Source: Phytoactinopolyspora mesophila
GTDB lineage: Bacteria; Actinomycetota; Actinomycetes; Jiangellales; Jiangellaceae
Assembly (NCBI RefSeq): GCF_010122465.1
Contig: NZ_WLZY01000002.1
Span: 199,076 to 263,075 of the forward strand
Length of the DNA stretch: 64,000 nt
Direction: 5' to 3'
The translations under genes were made by a program, and so were the position numbers. Positions 34,572-44,286 of this stretch are shown here, piece after piece; positions within the stretch are counted from its first letter, which is position 1; each line of letters begins with the position of its first letter. Under the pieces are notes generated by a model. It did no database searches, was not told the origin of the DNA, and saw nothing but the letters and a program-made list of their open reading frames with translations.

Positions 34572-35828
34572 ATGCGACGGCGAGTAGTGATCACCGGTAT
34601 CGGGGTCATAGCACCGGGTGGTCCGAGTACGAAGGAGTTCTGGGAATTGCTCAGTGCGGGCAGAACGGCAACCAGAACGATCACCTTTTTCGACCCGGCG
34701 CCGTTCCGCTCTCGCGTCGCGGCCGAGGCCGACTTCGACCCGGAAATGAGTGGCCTCGGCCCACAGGAGATCCGGCGTATGGACCGGGCCGCGCAGTTCG
34801 CGGTGGTCACCGGTAACCAAGCGATAGCGGACGCGGGCCTCCAGGTGAGCGGCATGAACCCGTACCGCACCGGTGTGACGGTGGGCACCGCGGTGGGCGC
34901 CACGATGGGCCTGGACCGGGAGTATCGCGTGGTCAGCAATGGCGGGCGTCTGGACGCCGTCGATCATGCCTACGCCGTGCCACACCTGTACGGCTATTTC
35001 GTCCCCAGCTCTTTCGCGGCCGAGGTGGCGCACTCGGTGCGGGCCGAAGGTCCGGTCGGCGTGGTGTCCACCGGGTGCACGTCCGGGTTGGATGCTGTGG
35101 CGCACGCGGTTGAGCAGATCCGAGAGGGTGAGGCCGACGTGATGGTGGCAGGAGCCACCGACGCACCGATCTCGCCGATCACCGTGGCCTGTTTCGACGC
35201 GATCAAGGCGACCACGGCGCGCAACGACGATCCAGAGCATGCGTCGAGGCCGTTTGACCGCACTCGCGACGGGTTCGTGCTGGGAGAAGGCGCGGCGATG
35301 TTCGTCCTCGAAGAATACGAGGGCGCCCGCGCTCGTGGAGCCAAGATGTACGCGGAGATCACCGGATATGCCAACCGTTGTAACGCCTTTCACATGACCG
35401 GCCTGCGTCCTGACGGGCGAGAGATGGCAGAGGCGATCCGCCTGGCCTTGGCTGAGGCCGGGCTCGCTCCCGTTGATATCGACTACATCAACGCGCATGG
35501 TTCGGGTACCAAACAGAACGACCGGCACGAGACGGCAGCGTTCAAACGGAGTTTGGGAAAACACGCCTACCGGGTGCCTGTCAGCTCGATCAAGTCGATG
35601 ATCGGACACTCACTCGGCGCCATCGGATCGCTGGAGATCGCCGCTTCCGCGCTGGCCATCGAACACAACATGGTTCCACCGACGGCCAATTTGAATGAGG
35701 CGGATCCTGAATGCGACCTGGACTACGTGCCGCATGAGGCCAGAGCGTGGCCGACGGACGCGGTGCTGACCGTCGGGAGCGGTTTCGGCGGTTTCCAGAG
35801 CGCGATGGTGCTGCGGAGGGCCACATGA
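34572..35828 (+). CDS. Type II PKS ketosynthase alpha (KS-alpha)
   Basis: 418 residues. The active-site Cys169 is in [12 protein letters not shown], the family His residues in [15 protein letters not shown] and [15 protein letters not shown]. It performs decarboxylative Claisen condensations of malonyl-ACP as a heterodimer with the chain-length factor encoded next, which overlaps by ATGA. AAGGAG precedes the start. Full length and no missing residues. Confidence 0.97.
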   Translation: MRRRVVITGIGVIAPGGPSTKEFWELLSAGRTATRTITFFDPAPFRSRVAAEADFDPEMSGLGPQEIRRMDRAAQFAVVTGNQAIADAGLQVSGMNPYRTGVTVGTAVGATMGLDREYRVVSNGGRLDAVDHAYAVPHLYGYFVPSSFAAEVAHSVRAEGPVGVVSTGCTSGLDAVAHAVEQIREGEADVMVAGATDAPISPITVACFDAIKATTARNDDPEHASRPFDRTRDGFVLGEGAAMFVLEEYEGARARGAKMYAEITGYANRCNAFHMTGLRPDGREMAEAIRLALAEAGLAPVDIDYINAHGSGTKQNDRHETAAFKRSLGKHAYRVPVSSIKSMIGHSLGAIGSLEIAASALAIEHNMVPPTANLNEADPECDLDYVPHEARAWPTDAVLTVGSGFGGFQSAMVLRRAT

Positions 35829-37078
35829 GCGCGCCGGTCGTGGTCACCGGCATGGGGGTTGTGGCGCCGACGGGTCTCGGTGCGGCTGAGCACTGGGCCG
35901 CCACTCGTGCCGGAACCACCCGCATCCGGCAAGTCCAGCGTTTCGATCCAGAGGGTTACCCGTCCCGACTAGCCGGGGAGGTGAGCTCCTTCGTTGCGGA
36001 GGAGCACATACCGAGCCGGTTGATCCCTCAGACGGATCACATGACCCGGATGGCACTGACCGCGGCGGATTGGGCACTCGACGACGCCGGGGTAAGTCCG
36101 GAGGAGTGGCCCGAGTTCGACATCGGCGTGGTCACCGCCAGTTCGTCGGGCGGCTTCGAATTCGGCCAGGGAGAGCTGCGGAACCTGTGGCGCAGAGGTG
36201 GCGCGTTCGTCAGCGCCTACCAGTCCTTTGCCTGGTTCTACGCGGTGAATACCGGACAGATCTCGATCCGGCACGGCCTGCGTGGACCCAGCGGCGTGCT
36301 CGTCGCCGACCAGGCAGGAGGGCTGGATGCGATCGCTCAAGCCCGTCGGCTGGTGCGTCGCGGGTGCCGGATCAGCATCGCCGGTGGCGTGGACGGCTCG
36401 ATCTGCCCGTGGGGATGGGTGGCTCAACTGGCTGGGGGCCGGATGAGCACTGTCGCCGACCCGGCGCAGGCCTATCGGCCCTTCGCTGCCGACGCGTCGG
36501 GCCACGTGCCCGGCGAGGGAGGGGCGCTGCTGGTCGTGGAGGATGCCGAATCAGCTCGGCGCCGCCAGGTCCCGGTTTATGGAGAGATCGCGGGGTATGC
36601 CGCGACGTTCGACTCGCCCGCGCACAGCGGTCACGAACCCGGGTTGCGGCGGGCGATTGAGCAGGCCTTGGAGAACGCCGGCGAAGCTCCACACGCCGTC
36701 GACGTCGTGTTCGCAGACGCGGCCGCGGTCCCGGACCTGGACAGGGCGGAAGCCAACGCGATCAGGAAGGTCTTCGGCGCGCGAGGTGTGCCGGTCACCG
36801 CGCCGAAGACCATGACCGGCCGGCTGCTTTCTGGCGCCGGGTCGCTCGACGTGGCCACTGCGCTGCTGGCTATCAGGGACCAGGTGGTGCCGCCGACGGT
36901 GAATACCGTGCCGCGGCCCGAGCACCAACTCGATCTCATACTCGGTGCCTCGAGGGAGATGCCCGTCAGCACGGCGCTCGTGCTGGCCCGGGGATATGGC
37001 GGATTCAACAGCGCAATGGTTGTGCGGAGGGCCGGGTGGGCCGGACCACCGGAGGAGAGCGAGAGGAGCGAACGATGA
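35825..37078 (+). CDS. Type II PKS chain-length factor (KS-beta/CLF)
   Basis: 417 residues, homologous to KS-alpha, but the active-site Cys is replaced by Gln163 in [13 protein letters not shown], the diagnostic CLF change. The second His block is altered ([16 protein letters not shown]). It partners KS-alpha and sets chain length, which is decaketide in known angucyclines. Four-base overlaps with both KS-alpha and the ACP. Confidence 0.97.
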   Translation: MSAPVVVTGMGVVAPTGLGAAEHWAATRAGTTRIRQVQRFDPEGYPSRLAGEVSSFVAEEHIPSRLIPQTDHMTRMALTAADWALDDAGVSPEEWPEFDIGVVTASSSGGFEFGQGELRNLWRRGGAFVSAYQSFAWFYAVNTGQISIRHGLRGPSGVLVADQAGGLDAIAQARRLVRRGCRISIAGGVDGSICPWGWVAQLAGGRMSTVADPAQAYRPFAADASGHVPGEGGALLVVEDAESARRRQVPVYGEIAGYAATFDSPAHSGHEPGLRRAIEQALENAGEAPHAVDVVFADAAAVPDLDRAEANAIRKVFGARGVPVTAPKTMTGRLLSGAGSLDVATALLAIRDQVVPPTVNTVPRPEHQLDLILGASREMPVSTALVLARGYGGFNSAMVVRRAGWAGPPEESERSER

Positions 37079-37347
37079 GTGAGCAGGAAGCGACGATCGA
37101 TGGTCTCAAGCAGATCCTGCGGGAGGTCGCCGGGCAGGCGGACGGTGTCGACCTGGAGGGAGACATCCTTGACCGCACCTTCGAGGAGCTGGGTTACGAC
37201 TCACTGGCGTTGCTGGAGACCGGTTCGCGGCTGGAGCGGGCGGTCGGCGTCAAGTTGGACGACTCCACCCTCAACGAGGTCCAGACGCCGCGCGAGCTGC
37301 TCGCCGCGGTCAACGAGAACCGTCCGGTCCGCTTTGACGCGGCCTGA
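37075..37347 (+). CDS. Type II PKS acyl carrier protein
   Basis: 90 residues. The phosphopantetheine site is Ser43 in EELGYDSLALLETGSRLE, followed by GVKLDDSTLNEVQTPRELL as in aromatic PKS ACPs. ATG overlaps the CLF stop. No phosphopantetheinyl transferase is found in the window, so activation must come from a gene elsewhere. Confidence 0.97.
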   Translation: MSEQEATIDGLKQILREVAGQADGVDLEGDILDRTFEELGYDSLALLETGSRLERAVGVKLDDSTLNEVQTPRELLAAVNENRPVRFDAA

Positions 37348-37360
37348 TCTGGGAGGACAC

Positions 37361-38146
37361 ATGCCAGCCACAACACCGCGGACCGCCCTGGTCACCGGTG
37401 CCACCAGTGGCATCGGACTGGCCGTGGCTGAGACCCTGGCCGCCGAAGGACACAGGGTCGTCATCTGCGCGCGCACCGCGTCGGCCGTGGAACTCACCGT
37501 GAAGCGACTACGGGACGACGATCTGGAGGTCTTCGGCACGACGGGCGACGTCGCCGATGCCGCCGATGTCCGCCGGATCGTGCAGGCGGCGGCGGACCAG
37601 GCCGGCCCCATCGACATCCTCGTCAACAATGCCGGGCGTAGCGGCGGCGGCGTGACGGCCGACATTGACGACGAACTCTGGTTCGACGTCATCGACACTA
37701 ATCTCAACAGCGTCTTTCGTATGACCAGAGAAGTTCTGAATACCGGCGGCATGCGGCATCTCGGCTGGGGCCGGATCGTGAACATTGCCTCAACCGCAGG
37801 CAAGCAAGGTGTTGTGCTCGGTGCCCCGTACTCGGCGTCGAAACACGGCGTCGTCGGATTCACCAAAGCCCTCGGAAACGAGCTGGCTCCGACCGGGATC
37901 ACGGTAAACGCGGTCTGCCCCGGGTACGTGGAGACACCGATGGCGCAGCGGGTCCGGCAAGGTTACGCGCGCGTCTGGGACACCTCGGAGGACGAGGTGC
38001 TGACCAAGTTCCAAGCAAAGATCCCGCTGGGCCGGTACACGGTCCCCGCCGAGGTTGCGGGTCTCGTCGGCTATCTGGTCACCGACAGTGCCGCGCCGGT
38101 CACCGCGCAGGCGATCAACGTCTGTGGCGGCCTGGGCAACTTCTGA
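37361..38146 (+). CDS. Polyketide C9 ketoreductase (ActIII-type SDR)
   Basis: 261 residues. The NADPH loop is TGATSGIGLAVAETLA near residue 12. The catalytic residues Tyr157 and Lys161 (APYSASKHGVVGF) fall at the same numbers as in ActIII KR, and the family substrate-binding PGYVETPMAQRVR segment is present. It reduces the C9 carbonyl of the nascent chain with NADPH. GGGAGGA precedes the start; it lies 13 bp after the ACP gene. Confidence 0.95.
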   Translation: MPATTPRTALVTGATSGIGLAVAETLAAEGHRVVICARTASAVELTVKRLRDDDLEVFGTTGDVADAADVRRIVQAAADQAGPIDILVNNAGRSGGGVTADIDDELWFDVIDTNLNSVFRMTREVLNTGGMRHLGWGRIVNIASTAGKQGVVLGAPYSASKHGVVGFTKALGNELAPTGITVNAVCPGYVETPMAQRVRQGYARVWDTSEDEVLTKFQAKIPLGRYTVPAEVAGLVGYLVTDSAAPVTAQAINVCGGLGNF

Positions 38147-38157
38147 AGGAGGCATAC

Positions 38158-39105
38158 ATGAACTCGCCGGACCGTCGTGAGGTCGAGCACGAGATCACCG
38201 TGGCTGCGCCGGCTGCCGCGGTCTATGGGGTCATCGCGGATGTCCGGCATTGGCCGGAGATGTTTCCGCCGACAGTCCACGCAGAATATGTGGAACGCAA
38301 CGGACGCGAAGAGCGGATACGCATCTGGGCCACTGCCAACGGGGAAGCGAAGAGCTGGACGTCGCGACGCATGCTTGACGGCGAACAGTTCCGGATCGAC
38401 TTCCGGCAGGAGGTGTCCACTGCGCCGGTGGCCGAGATGGGCGGAACCTGGCTGGTGGAGCCGTTGTCTCCGCGGGAGTCAAGGGTCCGTCTGCTGCATT
38501 ACTTCCGCGCGGTCGATGACGATCCGGCCAGCCTGAGCTGGATCGACCGGGCGGTGGACACCAACAGCCACGCCGAGCTGGCCGCGTTGAAGAACAGTGT
38601 CGAACTCGCGGCCGACGACCAGGGCGGATGCAAGCTGTCCTTCGAGGACACGATCCGGGCTGAAGCTACCGCGAAAGACATGTACGACTTCATCAACGAG
38701 GCACAACTGTGGGACGAGCGGTTGCCCCACGTGTCCTGGGTCTCCCTTTCCGAGTCGGCTCCTGGTCTGCAGACGCTGACGATGGATACACGCACCAAGG
38801 ACGGCGACACGCACCGCACGGAGTCGGTGCGGGTGTGCCTTCCGAATCACACCATCGTCTACAAGCAGATCACGCTCCCGGCCCTGCTCGCGCTGCACAC
38901 CGGAAGCTGGCGCTTCGTCGAGACGGAGTCCGGGGTGATCGCGACCTCGCGGCACACCGTTGTGATCGATCCGGAGAAGGTGACCGACGTGCTGGGCGCC
39001 GACGCCGACGTGGCGAAAGCACGGGAATTCATTCGCAACGCACTCGGCGCCAATAGCCGGGCGACTCTCGGCCACGCCCGGGAGTATGCCGAGAGCCGAC
39101 GGTAG
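38158..39105 (+). CDS. Didomain polyketide aromatase/cyclase
   Basis: 315 residues made of two SRPBCC (START-like) domains of about 150 residues each: the first begins VEHEITVAAPAAAVYGVIAD, the second FEDTIRAEATAKDMYDFINE. This is the ActVII/UrdL/JadD-type enzyme that aromatises the first ring of C9-reduced chains. AAGGAGG precedes the ATG. It is 11 bp after the ketoreductase and two bases before the oxygenase, clearly one operon. Confidence 0.94.
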   Translation: MNSPDRREVEHEITVAAPAAAVYGVIADVRHWPEMFPPTVHAEYVERNGREERIRIWATANGEAKSWTSRRMLDGEQFRIDFRQEVSTAPVAEMGGTWLVEPLSPRESRVRLLHYFRAVDDDPASLSWIDRAVDTNSHAELAALKNSVELAADDQGGCKLSFEDTIRAEATAKDMYDFINEAQLWDERLPHVSWVSLSESAPGLQTLTMDTRTKDGDTHRTESVRVCLPNHTIVYKQITLPALLALHTGSWRFVETESGVIATSRHTVVIDPEKVTDVLGADADVAKAREFIRNALGANSRATLGHAREYAESRR

Positions 39106-39107
39106 CC

Positions 39108-40607
39108 ATGGACGCCGACGTCATCGTTGTCGGCGCCGGGCCCGTCGGCTTGCTGCTCGCCGGTGAGTTACGCCTCGGCGGCGCCGAGGTGACGGTCGTG
39201 GAGCGGCTGACCACACCGATGACCGAGTCCCGCGCGTCCACACTGCACGCCCGGAGCATGGAGATCCTGGAGCAGCGCGGACTATTCGACGGGCTGGAAA
39301 CCCCGCCGAACCTGCCGGCCGGTCATTTCGGCGGGATCCGGCTAGACCTGAGTCAGCAGCCGAGCCGATTTCCCGGGCAGTGGAAACTCGCCCAGGCCGA
39401 CCTCGAGCGCCTGCTCGCGGACTGGGCCCGGGGAATGGGCACACGAATACTGCGCGGCTACGACGTACGCACGGTCACGAGCAGCGAGGACGCCGTCGAG
39501 ATCGGTGTTCACACTGCACGGGGACCGAAGCGGCTTCGTGCGGCACACGTCGTCGGTTGTGACGGTGACCAAAGCTCTGTTCGGCGGTTGGCGTCGTTCG
39601 ACTTCCCGGGCTTGCCGGCAACCCGCGAGTTGTTCCGTTGCGACCTGACCGGCGTCGACATTCCGGACCGGCGGTTCGAACGGTTCGAGGACGGCCTGGC
39701 GATCGCAGCCACTCGGGATGGCGTGACCCGGGTGATGGTTCACGAGTTCGGCCGCTGGCCGGTGCGGCGGACCTCGGCTCCAGAGTTCACCGAGGTCGCT
39801 TCCGCATGGAAACGGGTCACCGGTGAGGACATCACCGGCGGCGCCGCGACTTGGGTCGACGCTTTCGACAACGCCAGCCGGCAGGTGTCGCGGTATCAGC
39901 AGGGACGGATGCTTCTGGCCGGTGACGCCGCTCATCGGCAGATGCCGGTCGGCGGGATGCCGCTCAACGTGGGACTGCAGGATGCGATGAATCTGGGGTG
40001 GAAGCTGGCCGCCGTCGTTCAGGGCTGGGCTCCGGTCGGGCTTCTCGGAACGTACGACGCCGAACGTCGCCCGGCCGGCCGGCAGGCATTGCACATGATC
40101 GATGCCCAGGCACACCTTCTACTCGGTGGTCCCGAGGTCGACGCGGTACGTGCGGTGCTGACCCGGTTGATCGAGTTGCCCGCTGTCCGCGACGAACTCG
40201 CCGCGATGGTCGGTGGGCTGGACGTGCGATACGAGCAGGGCGATCGTCTCGACGGAGCTCGGTTGCCATACGCCGTTCTGGAGACGGCTTCCCGGTCGAC
40301 CACTACGACGGAGTTACTGCGAGCAGGCAGGGGGGTGCTGCTCGACCTCTCCGGGGACCAAACCCGAGGCGATGGGCTGGAGCAGCTGATACAGGACGTG
40401 CCGGGTGCGGTGAAGACGGAACGGGCGACGGTTCCCGACGGCTCGCCGCTGGCCGGGATCGACACCATTCTGGTGCGTCCGGACGGCCATGTGGCCTGGA
40501 CCGGTGATTGTGACAGCGACCCGACGGCGGCCCTGTGCCGCTGGTTCGGTGCGGTGAAGGAGGGCAGGTACTCGCCGGCTCGATCGGGGTCGGCGCATGA
40601 CACGTGA
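39108..40607 (+). CDS. FAD-dependent aromatic polyketide hydroxylase (PgaE/UrdE/JadH-like)
   Basis: 499 residues of the class A flavoprotein hydroxylase family. FAD motifs are VIVVGAGPVGLLLAGELRLG at the N-terminus, the D-G motif AAHVVGCDGDQSSVRRLA, and GDAAHRQMPVGGMPLNVGL near residue 270; a C-terminal thioredoxin-like domain follows. In angucycline pathways the homologue hydroxylates C12/C12b of the tetracycle with NADPH and O2. Two TTA codons are in frame (codons 21 and 403). Confidence 0.92.
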   Translation: MDADVIVVGAGPVGLLLAGELRLGGAEVTVVERLTTPMTESRASTLHARSMEILEQRGLFDGLETPPNLPAGHFGGIRLDLSQQPSRFPGQWKLAQADLERLLADWARGMGTRILRGYDVRTVTSSEDAVEIGVHTARGPKRLRAAHVVGCDGDQSSVRRLASFDFPGLPATRELFRCDLTGVDIPDRRFERFEDGLAIAATRDGVTRVMVHEFGRWPVRRTSAPEFTEVASAWKRVTGEDITGGAATWVDAFDNASRQVSRYQQGRMLLAGDAAHRQMPVGGMPLNVGLQDAMNLGWKLAAVVQGWAPVGLLGTYDAERRPAGRQALHMIDAQAHLLLGGPEVDAVRAVLTRLIELPAVRDELAAMVGGLDVRYEQGDRLDGARLPYAVLETASRSTTTTELLRAGRGVLLDLSGDQTRGDGLEQLIQDVPGAVKTERATVPDGSPLAGIDTILVRPDGHVAWTGDCDSDPTAALCRWFGAVKEGRYSPARSGSAHDT

Positions 40608-40645
40608 CAGGTATGAAGTTCGTCCTTTGAAAGGGGTCGTCGGTC

Positions 40646-42340
40646 ATGGCTACTAAGGTCCGTTCGATTGAGAAAGCTGGAGAGACCGGCAACGTCCGCC
40701 AGTGTGATGTGATGATTCTGGGATCCGGGCTGGCGGGCTCCATCAGTGCGATGTGCCTGGCCAGTCAGGGGTTCAAAGTCGCCCTGGTGGACGCCGGGCA
40801 ACATCCGCGCTTCGCCATCGGTGAGTCGATGACGCCACAGCTGATCGAGTGGTTGCAGATCCTCCGGGCGCGGTTCGACGTGCCCGAACTGGAGCACCTG
40901 TTCGACATCAAGGCGACGACGAAACACATCGGCCCGCACCACGGCAAGAAGCAGAGTTTCGGATTCATCCGCCAGGTTCCCGGCAAGGAGCCGGACCCGC
41001 GCGAGGCGACCATGTTCGTCATACCCAAGGTGCTGACCGAAGCGAGTCACCTGTTCCGGCAGGAGACCGATCAGTACTACTTCCACGTAGCGGCGAAGTA
41101 CGGATGCATCACCCGGCAGAACTGGCGGGCTACCGATCTTGATTTCGACGACGACGGTGTGACCGTCACCGGGCACAACGGTGAGGTCTTCCGGGCGCGG
41201 TATCTGATCGATGCCAGCGGGTTCCGTTCGCCGCTGGCCGAGAAGTTCGGTCTGCGCGAGGAGCCGGCCAGGTTCAAGCATCATTCGCGGTCGTTGTTCA
41301 CGCATTACGTGGGGGTCAAACCGTTCGACGATGTGTGTCATCACCCTCGCAGCCTGCGTCCGCCGGCGCCGTGGAACGGCGGGACGCTGCATCACATGAT
41401 CGACCGGGGCTGGTTCTGGATCATTCCGTTCAACAACACAAAGGAGTCCACGAACCCGGTCTGCAGTGTCGGTCTGACCTTCGATCCGCGCAAGTATCCG
41501 AAACCGGACAACATGACACCGGAGGAGGAGTTCCACCACTACCTGGACATGTATCCGTCGGTGAAGCGACAGTTCGTGGGTGCCCGCCGGGTCCGGGAGT
41601 GGGTCTCCACCGATCGGCTGCAGTACTCGTCGTCGCGGTCCATCGGGTACCGCTGGTGCCTGATGTCCCATGCGGCGGGATTCCTCGATCCGTTGTTCTC
41701 GCGTGGGCTGTCGAACACCTTCGAGGTCATGTACGCACTGCTCTCCCGCCTGGTCAAAGCACTGGACGACGACGACTTCTCGGTGGATCGATTCGAGTAC
41801 GTGGACACGGTCGAACGTGGACTGCTGCAGTACAACGACGACCTGGTGAACAGTTCCTTCATCGCCTTCAACCACTTCCGGCTGTGGAACGCGGTGTTCC
41901 GGGTGTGGGCGGCGTTCCTGACACCAGGGGTGATGCGCCTGACTCGTGCCCGGCTGGACTACGCCCTGGATCAGGACGAGCGGCATTTCGAGGCGCTGGA
42001 GAACACCGCGTATCCCGGGCTGTGGTGGCCGGAGAGTTCGGAATTCAAGAACATTCTGGAGATCACCGCGGAGACATGTGAGAAGTACGAGGTGGGTGAA
42101 CTCGACGGCGACGCGGCCGCCGACATCATCTTCAAGATGCTCAACGAGTGCGATCTGGTCAATCCGGTCTTCGGTTGGAAAGACCCGGAAGACACCCGTT
42201 TCGTGCTTCCGACCACCGCGATGATGGCCAAGTTCATGTACTGGGCCAACCGCAAGGCGCCGGCGGAAATGCAGCAACTCGGCCGGGCCTTCGTCGGCGG
42301 TCTCGTCAGATCGGGTGTCCGCGGCAAGAAGGTTCTGTAG
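40646..42340 (+). CDS. Flavin-dependent halogenase
   Basis: 564 residues. Motifs: the GxGxxG FAD site in VMILGSGLAGSISAMCLAS, the IGESMTPQLIEWLQ block, and the halogenase signature WxWxIP seen as GWFWIIPFNNT near residue 255. A long C-terminal helical region follows. Length and motifs fit halogenases acting on phenolic rings, such as the tetracycline chlorinase type. It needs FADH2, which the flavin reductase at 56373-56972 could supply. Chloride or bromide use cannot be decided from sequence. Confidence 0.9.
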   Translation: MATKVRSIEKAGETGNVRQCDVMILGSGLAGSISAMCLASQGFKVALVDAGQHPRFAIGESMTPQLIEWLQILRARFDVPELEHLFDIKATTKHIGPHHGKKQSFGFIRQVPGKEPDPREATMFVIPKVLTEASHLFRQETDQYYFHVAAKYGCITRQNWRATDLDFDDDGVTVTGHNGEVFRARYLIDASGFRSPLAEKFGLREEPARFKHHSRSLFTHYVGVKPFDDVCHHPRSLRPPAPWNGGTLHHMIDRGWFWIIPFNNTKESTNPVCSVGLTFDPRKYPKPDNMTPEEEFHHYLDMYPSVKRQFVGARRVREWVSTDRLQYSSSRSIGYRWCLMSHAAGFLDPLFSRGLSNTFEVMYALLSRLVKALDDDDFSVDRFEYVDTVERGLLQYNDDLVNSSFIAFNHFRLWNAVFRVWAAFLTPGVMRLTRARLDYALDQDERHFEALENTAYPGLWWPESSEFKNILEITAETCEKYEVGELDGDAAADIIFKMLNECDLVNPVFGWKDPEDTRFVLPTTAMMAKFMYWANRKAPAEMQQLGRAFVGGLVRSGVRGKKVL

Positions 42341-42414
42341 CGACTCGCCGCTTGCATCGACGACGCCCCGAACGGGCCGTCGCACGCCCGAACACGGTCA
42401 GAAAGGACATACCC

Positions 42415-43218
42415 ATGGCGAAGACAGCCACGCAGACCACCAAGAAGAAGGCCGAATCGGCGCCCGCGCCCGAACCGGAATCCTCGATGCCGCAGGAGCG
42501 CCCGGCGGATCCCGAACCGTCCGTAGCGTCGCAGCCTGCCACGTCCGAGGCTCCCATGCCGGAGCAGGAACCCGTAGCGATGGAGGCATCGGGAGCCGCC
42601 ATGGTGCCTGCATCGATGCAGGCGCCGGCACCGGCCATGGAGGAAACCCAGGCGTTGAGCTCGTGGGCCACGACCAGGCCGGAGCTGAACGCCGGCAGGC
42701 TCATGCGGGCGTTCGTCCGCATCAACGTCTACTTCTATTCGAAGCCACCGTCGAAGCTCAGCAAGACGATCAACAAGCTGGGAATCAAGCTCAACGTCTT
42801 TCTCTATCAGCGTTCGCAGGGGCGGATCATGGGGCGCTTCGGAGATCTGGAGGCGTTGCTCATCACCACCACCGGCCGTAAGAGCGGGCAGCCGCGAACG
42901 GTGCCTCTTGGATACCTGTACGACCAGGGCCGGTTCATTGTCATCGCTGTGCCCGGGCATTTCGACATTCCCGGAGGCCCGAAGGCACTCGATCCGGCCT
43001 GGTATCTGAACCTGCAGGCGCATCCGCAGGCCAAGATAAACATCGGTCGGGAAATCATCGACGTCACCGCCACGACGGCCACAGGCGCCGAGCACGACAA
43101 ATACTGGAATCAGTTCACCACGGCCTACCCGTTCATCAGCGAGTTCTTCAAGCGAGCCAATCGGCCGCCGCCGGTGGTCGTCCTCACCCCGAACGACCTG
43201 CACCCTGACTCGCTGTGA
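42415..43218 (+). CDS. DDN/DUF385 deazaflavin (F420)-fold protein with disordered N-terminus
   Basis: 267 residues. The first 80 or so are low-complexity, rich in Ala, Pro, Glu and Met (APAPEPESSMPQERPADPEP), likely unstructured. The C-terminal 150 residues form a split-barrel of the nitroreductase/DUF385 type: LEALLITTTGRKSGQPRTVP and PAWYLNLQAHPQAKINIGRE, with NQFTTAYPFISEFFK near the end. Such proteins bind F420H2 in mycobacteria (Ddn). A reductive tailoring step is plausible. GAAAGGA precedes the ATG; it ends the first long operon. Confidence 0.82.
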   Translation: MAKTATQTTKKKAESAPAPEPESSMPQERPADPEPSVASQPATSEAPMPEQEPVAMEASGAAMVPASMQAPAPAMEETQALSSWATTRPELNAGRLMRAFVRINVYFYSKPPSKLSKTINKLGIKLNVFLYQRSQGRIMGRFGDLEALLITTTGRKSGQPRTVPLGYLYDQGRFIVIAVPGHFDIPGGPKALDPAWYLNLQAHPQAKINIGREIIDVTATTATGAEHDKYWNQFTTAYPFISEFFKRANRPPPVVVLTPNDLHPDSL

Positions 43219-43239
43219 GGAACGGACCGGGGCCAAAGA

Positions 43240-43282
43240 GGTGGCGTGAAGGGGTGAGGTCGCCCCATTCACGCACCTTTTT
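43240..43282 (+). terminator. Intrinsic terminator after the core PKS operon
   Basis: GGTGGCGTGAAGGGG (43240-43254) pairs with CCCCATTCACGCACC (43263-43277) with one bulge, followed by TTTTT. It separates the core operon from the SDR/exporter unit. Confidence 0.8.
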
Positions 43283-43318
43283 GAGACTTCGACATCTCTT
43301 GACACGGAGGTACAGGCG

Positions 43319-44074
43319 ATGAAGACATTCGAAGGAAAGACCGCACTGGTGACCGGCTCCAGTCGGGGGATCGGTCGCAGCGTAGCGCTGCGACTCGGGC
43401 AGGAAGGCGCACGAGTCGCCGTGCACTACCGCAGCAACGAGGCCGCGGCCAAAGAGGTAGTGGCGGCGATCGACGCAGCAGGCGGCAGCGCCTTCACCAT
43501 CCAGGCCGAGCTCGGCGTGCCGGGTGACGCCGAGGCCCTGTTCGACCAGTTCGACCGAATCGCGGACGGGCTGGACATCCTCGTGAACAATGTCGGCGCC
43601 GAACCGGCCGAGATAGGCATCGGTGAGACCACCGAGGGGGGCTTCGACGCCGTCTTCGCTGTCAACGTCAAGGCACCGTTCTTCGTCACCAAGCAGGCCA
43701 TGTCCCGGCTGCGCGATGGTGGCCGGATCGTCAATATCTCCTCAGGCATCAGCCGGAGCGCGTCATCCCAACCTGAATACGTCACGTACGCGATGGCGAA
43801 GAGCGGGCTGGACACACTTACGGCTGCGCTGGCCAAGCAGCTCGGCCCACGTGGCATTACGGTCAACACGGTGGCTCCGGGGCTGGTGGAGACCGAGCCG
43901 ACTGCGGCGAAGCTGTTCAGTGAAGAGGCACGGCAGTTCGCCGCATCGCTGGCCTGCCTGGGCCGGCTCGGTCAGCCCGAGGACATCGCCGCCGTAGTGG
44001 CCTTCTTGGCGTCGGCGGACGGTGGCTGGGTGACCGGCCAGTGGCTGGACGCTTCTGGAGGAATGCTCCTCTAG
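43319..44074 (+). CDS. SDR family oxidoreductase (FabG-like)
   Basis: 251 residues. The NADP site is TGSSRGIGRSVALRLGQEGA, NNVGAEPAE is the NNAG-like motif, and the catalytic Tyr and Lys are in PEYVTYAMAKSGLDT. It is a classical SDR. GGAGG precedes the start. In angucycline clusters a second reductase often acts on the C6 position (UrdM/LanV type); that role is possible here but not shown. Confidence 0.88.
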   Translation: MKTFEGKTALVTGSSRGIGRSVALRLGQEGARVAVHYRSNEAAAKEVVAAIDAAGGSAFTIQAELGVPGDAEALFDQFDRIADGLDILVNNVGAEPAEIGIGETTEGGFDAVFAVNVKAPFFVTKQAMSRLRDGGRIVNISSGISRSASSQPEYVTYAMAKSGLDTLTAALAKQLGPRGITVNTVAPGLVETEPTAAKLFSEEARQFAASLACLGRLGQPEDIAAVVAFLASADGGWVTGQWLDASGGMLL

Positions 44075-44286
44075 CCCGCCTGCCGCATGCCGAAGCTATG
44101 TGGTGTGGGTCACATCAACCTCATGGCTGTCACGATCCGCCGATCATCAGCTCTCTTACGGGCAGACACCAATGATCGCGCGACAGCGGCGCAGAGACCG
44201 GAGCACGAAGTCGGTGTGGCGCCGGGTGGCCGGTTCGGCGGATCAAGCTGTGACCCACGGCGCGGTTCGTGGGGAGAGGAGTAACT

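Noticed and set aside
40019-42385. A 788-codon open frame on the minus strand opposite the hydroxylase and halogenase
   Set aside because: It is the antisense shadow of two strongly supported genes. Its translation is rich in Arg, His and Gly with no domain, and high-GC codon bias keeps such frames open.
43298-43303. TTGACA as a -35 box before the SDR gene
   Set aside because: Only about 15 bases separate it from the ATG, leaving no space for a -10 and ribosome site.
44075-44286. Possible small gene between the SDR and the DHA2 exporter
   Set aside because: The frame has no ribosome site, unusual composition and overlaps the exporter's own leader.
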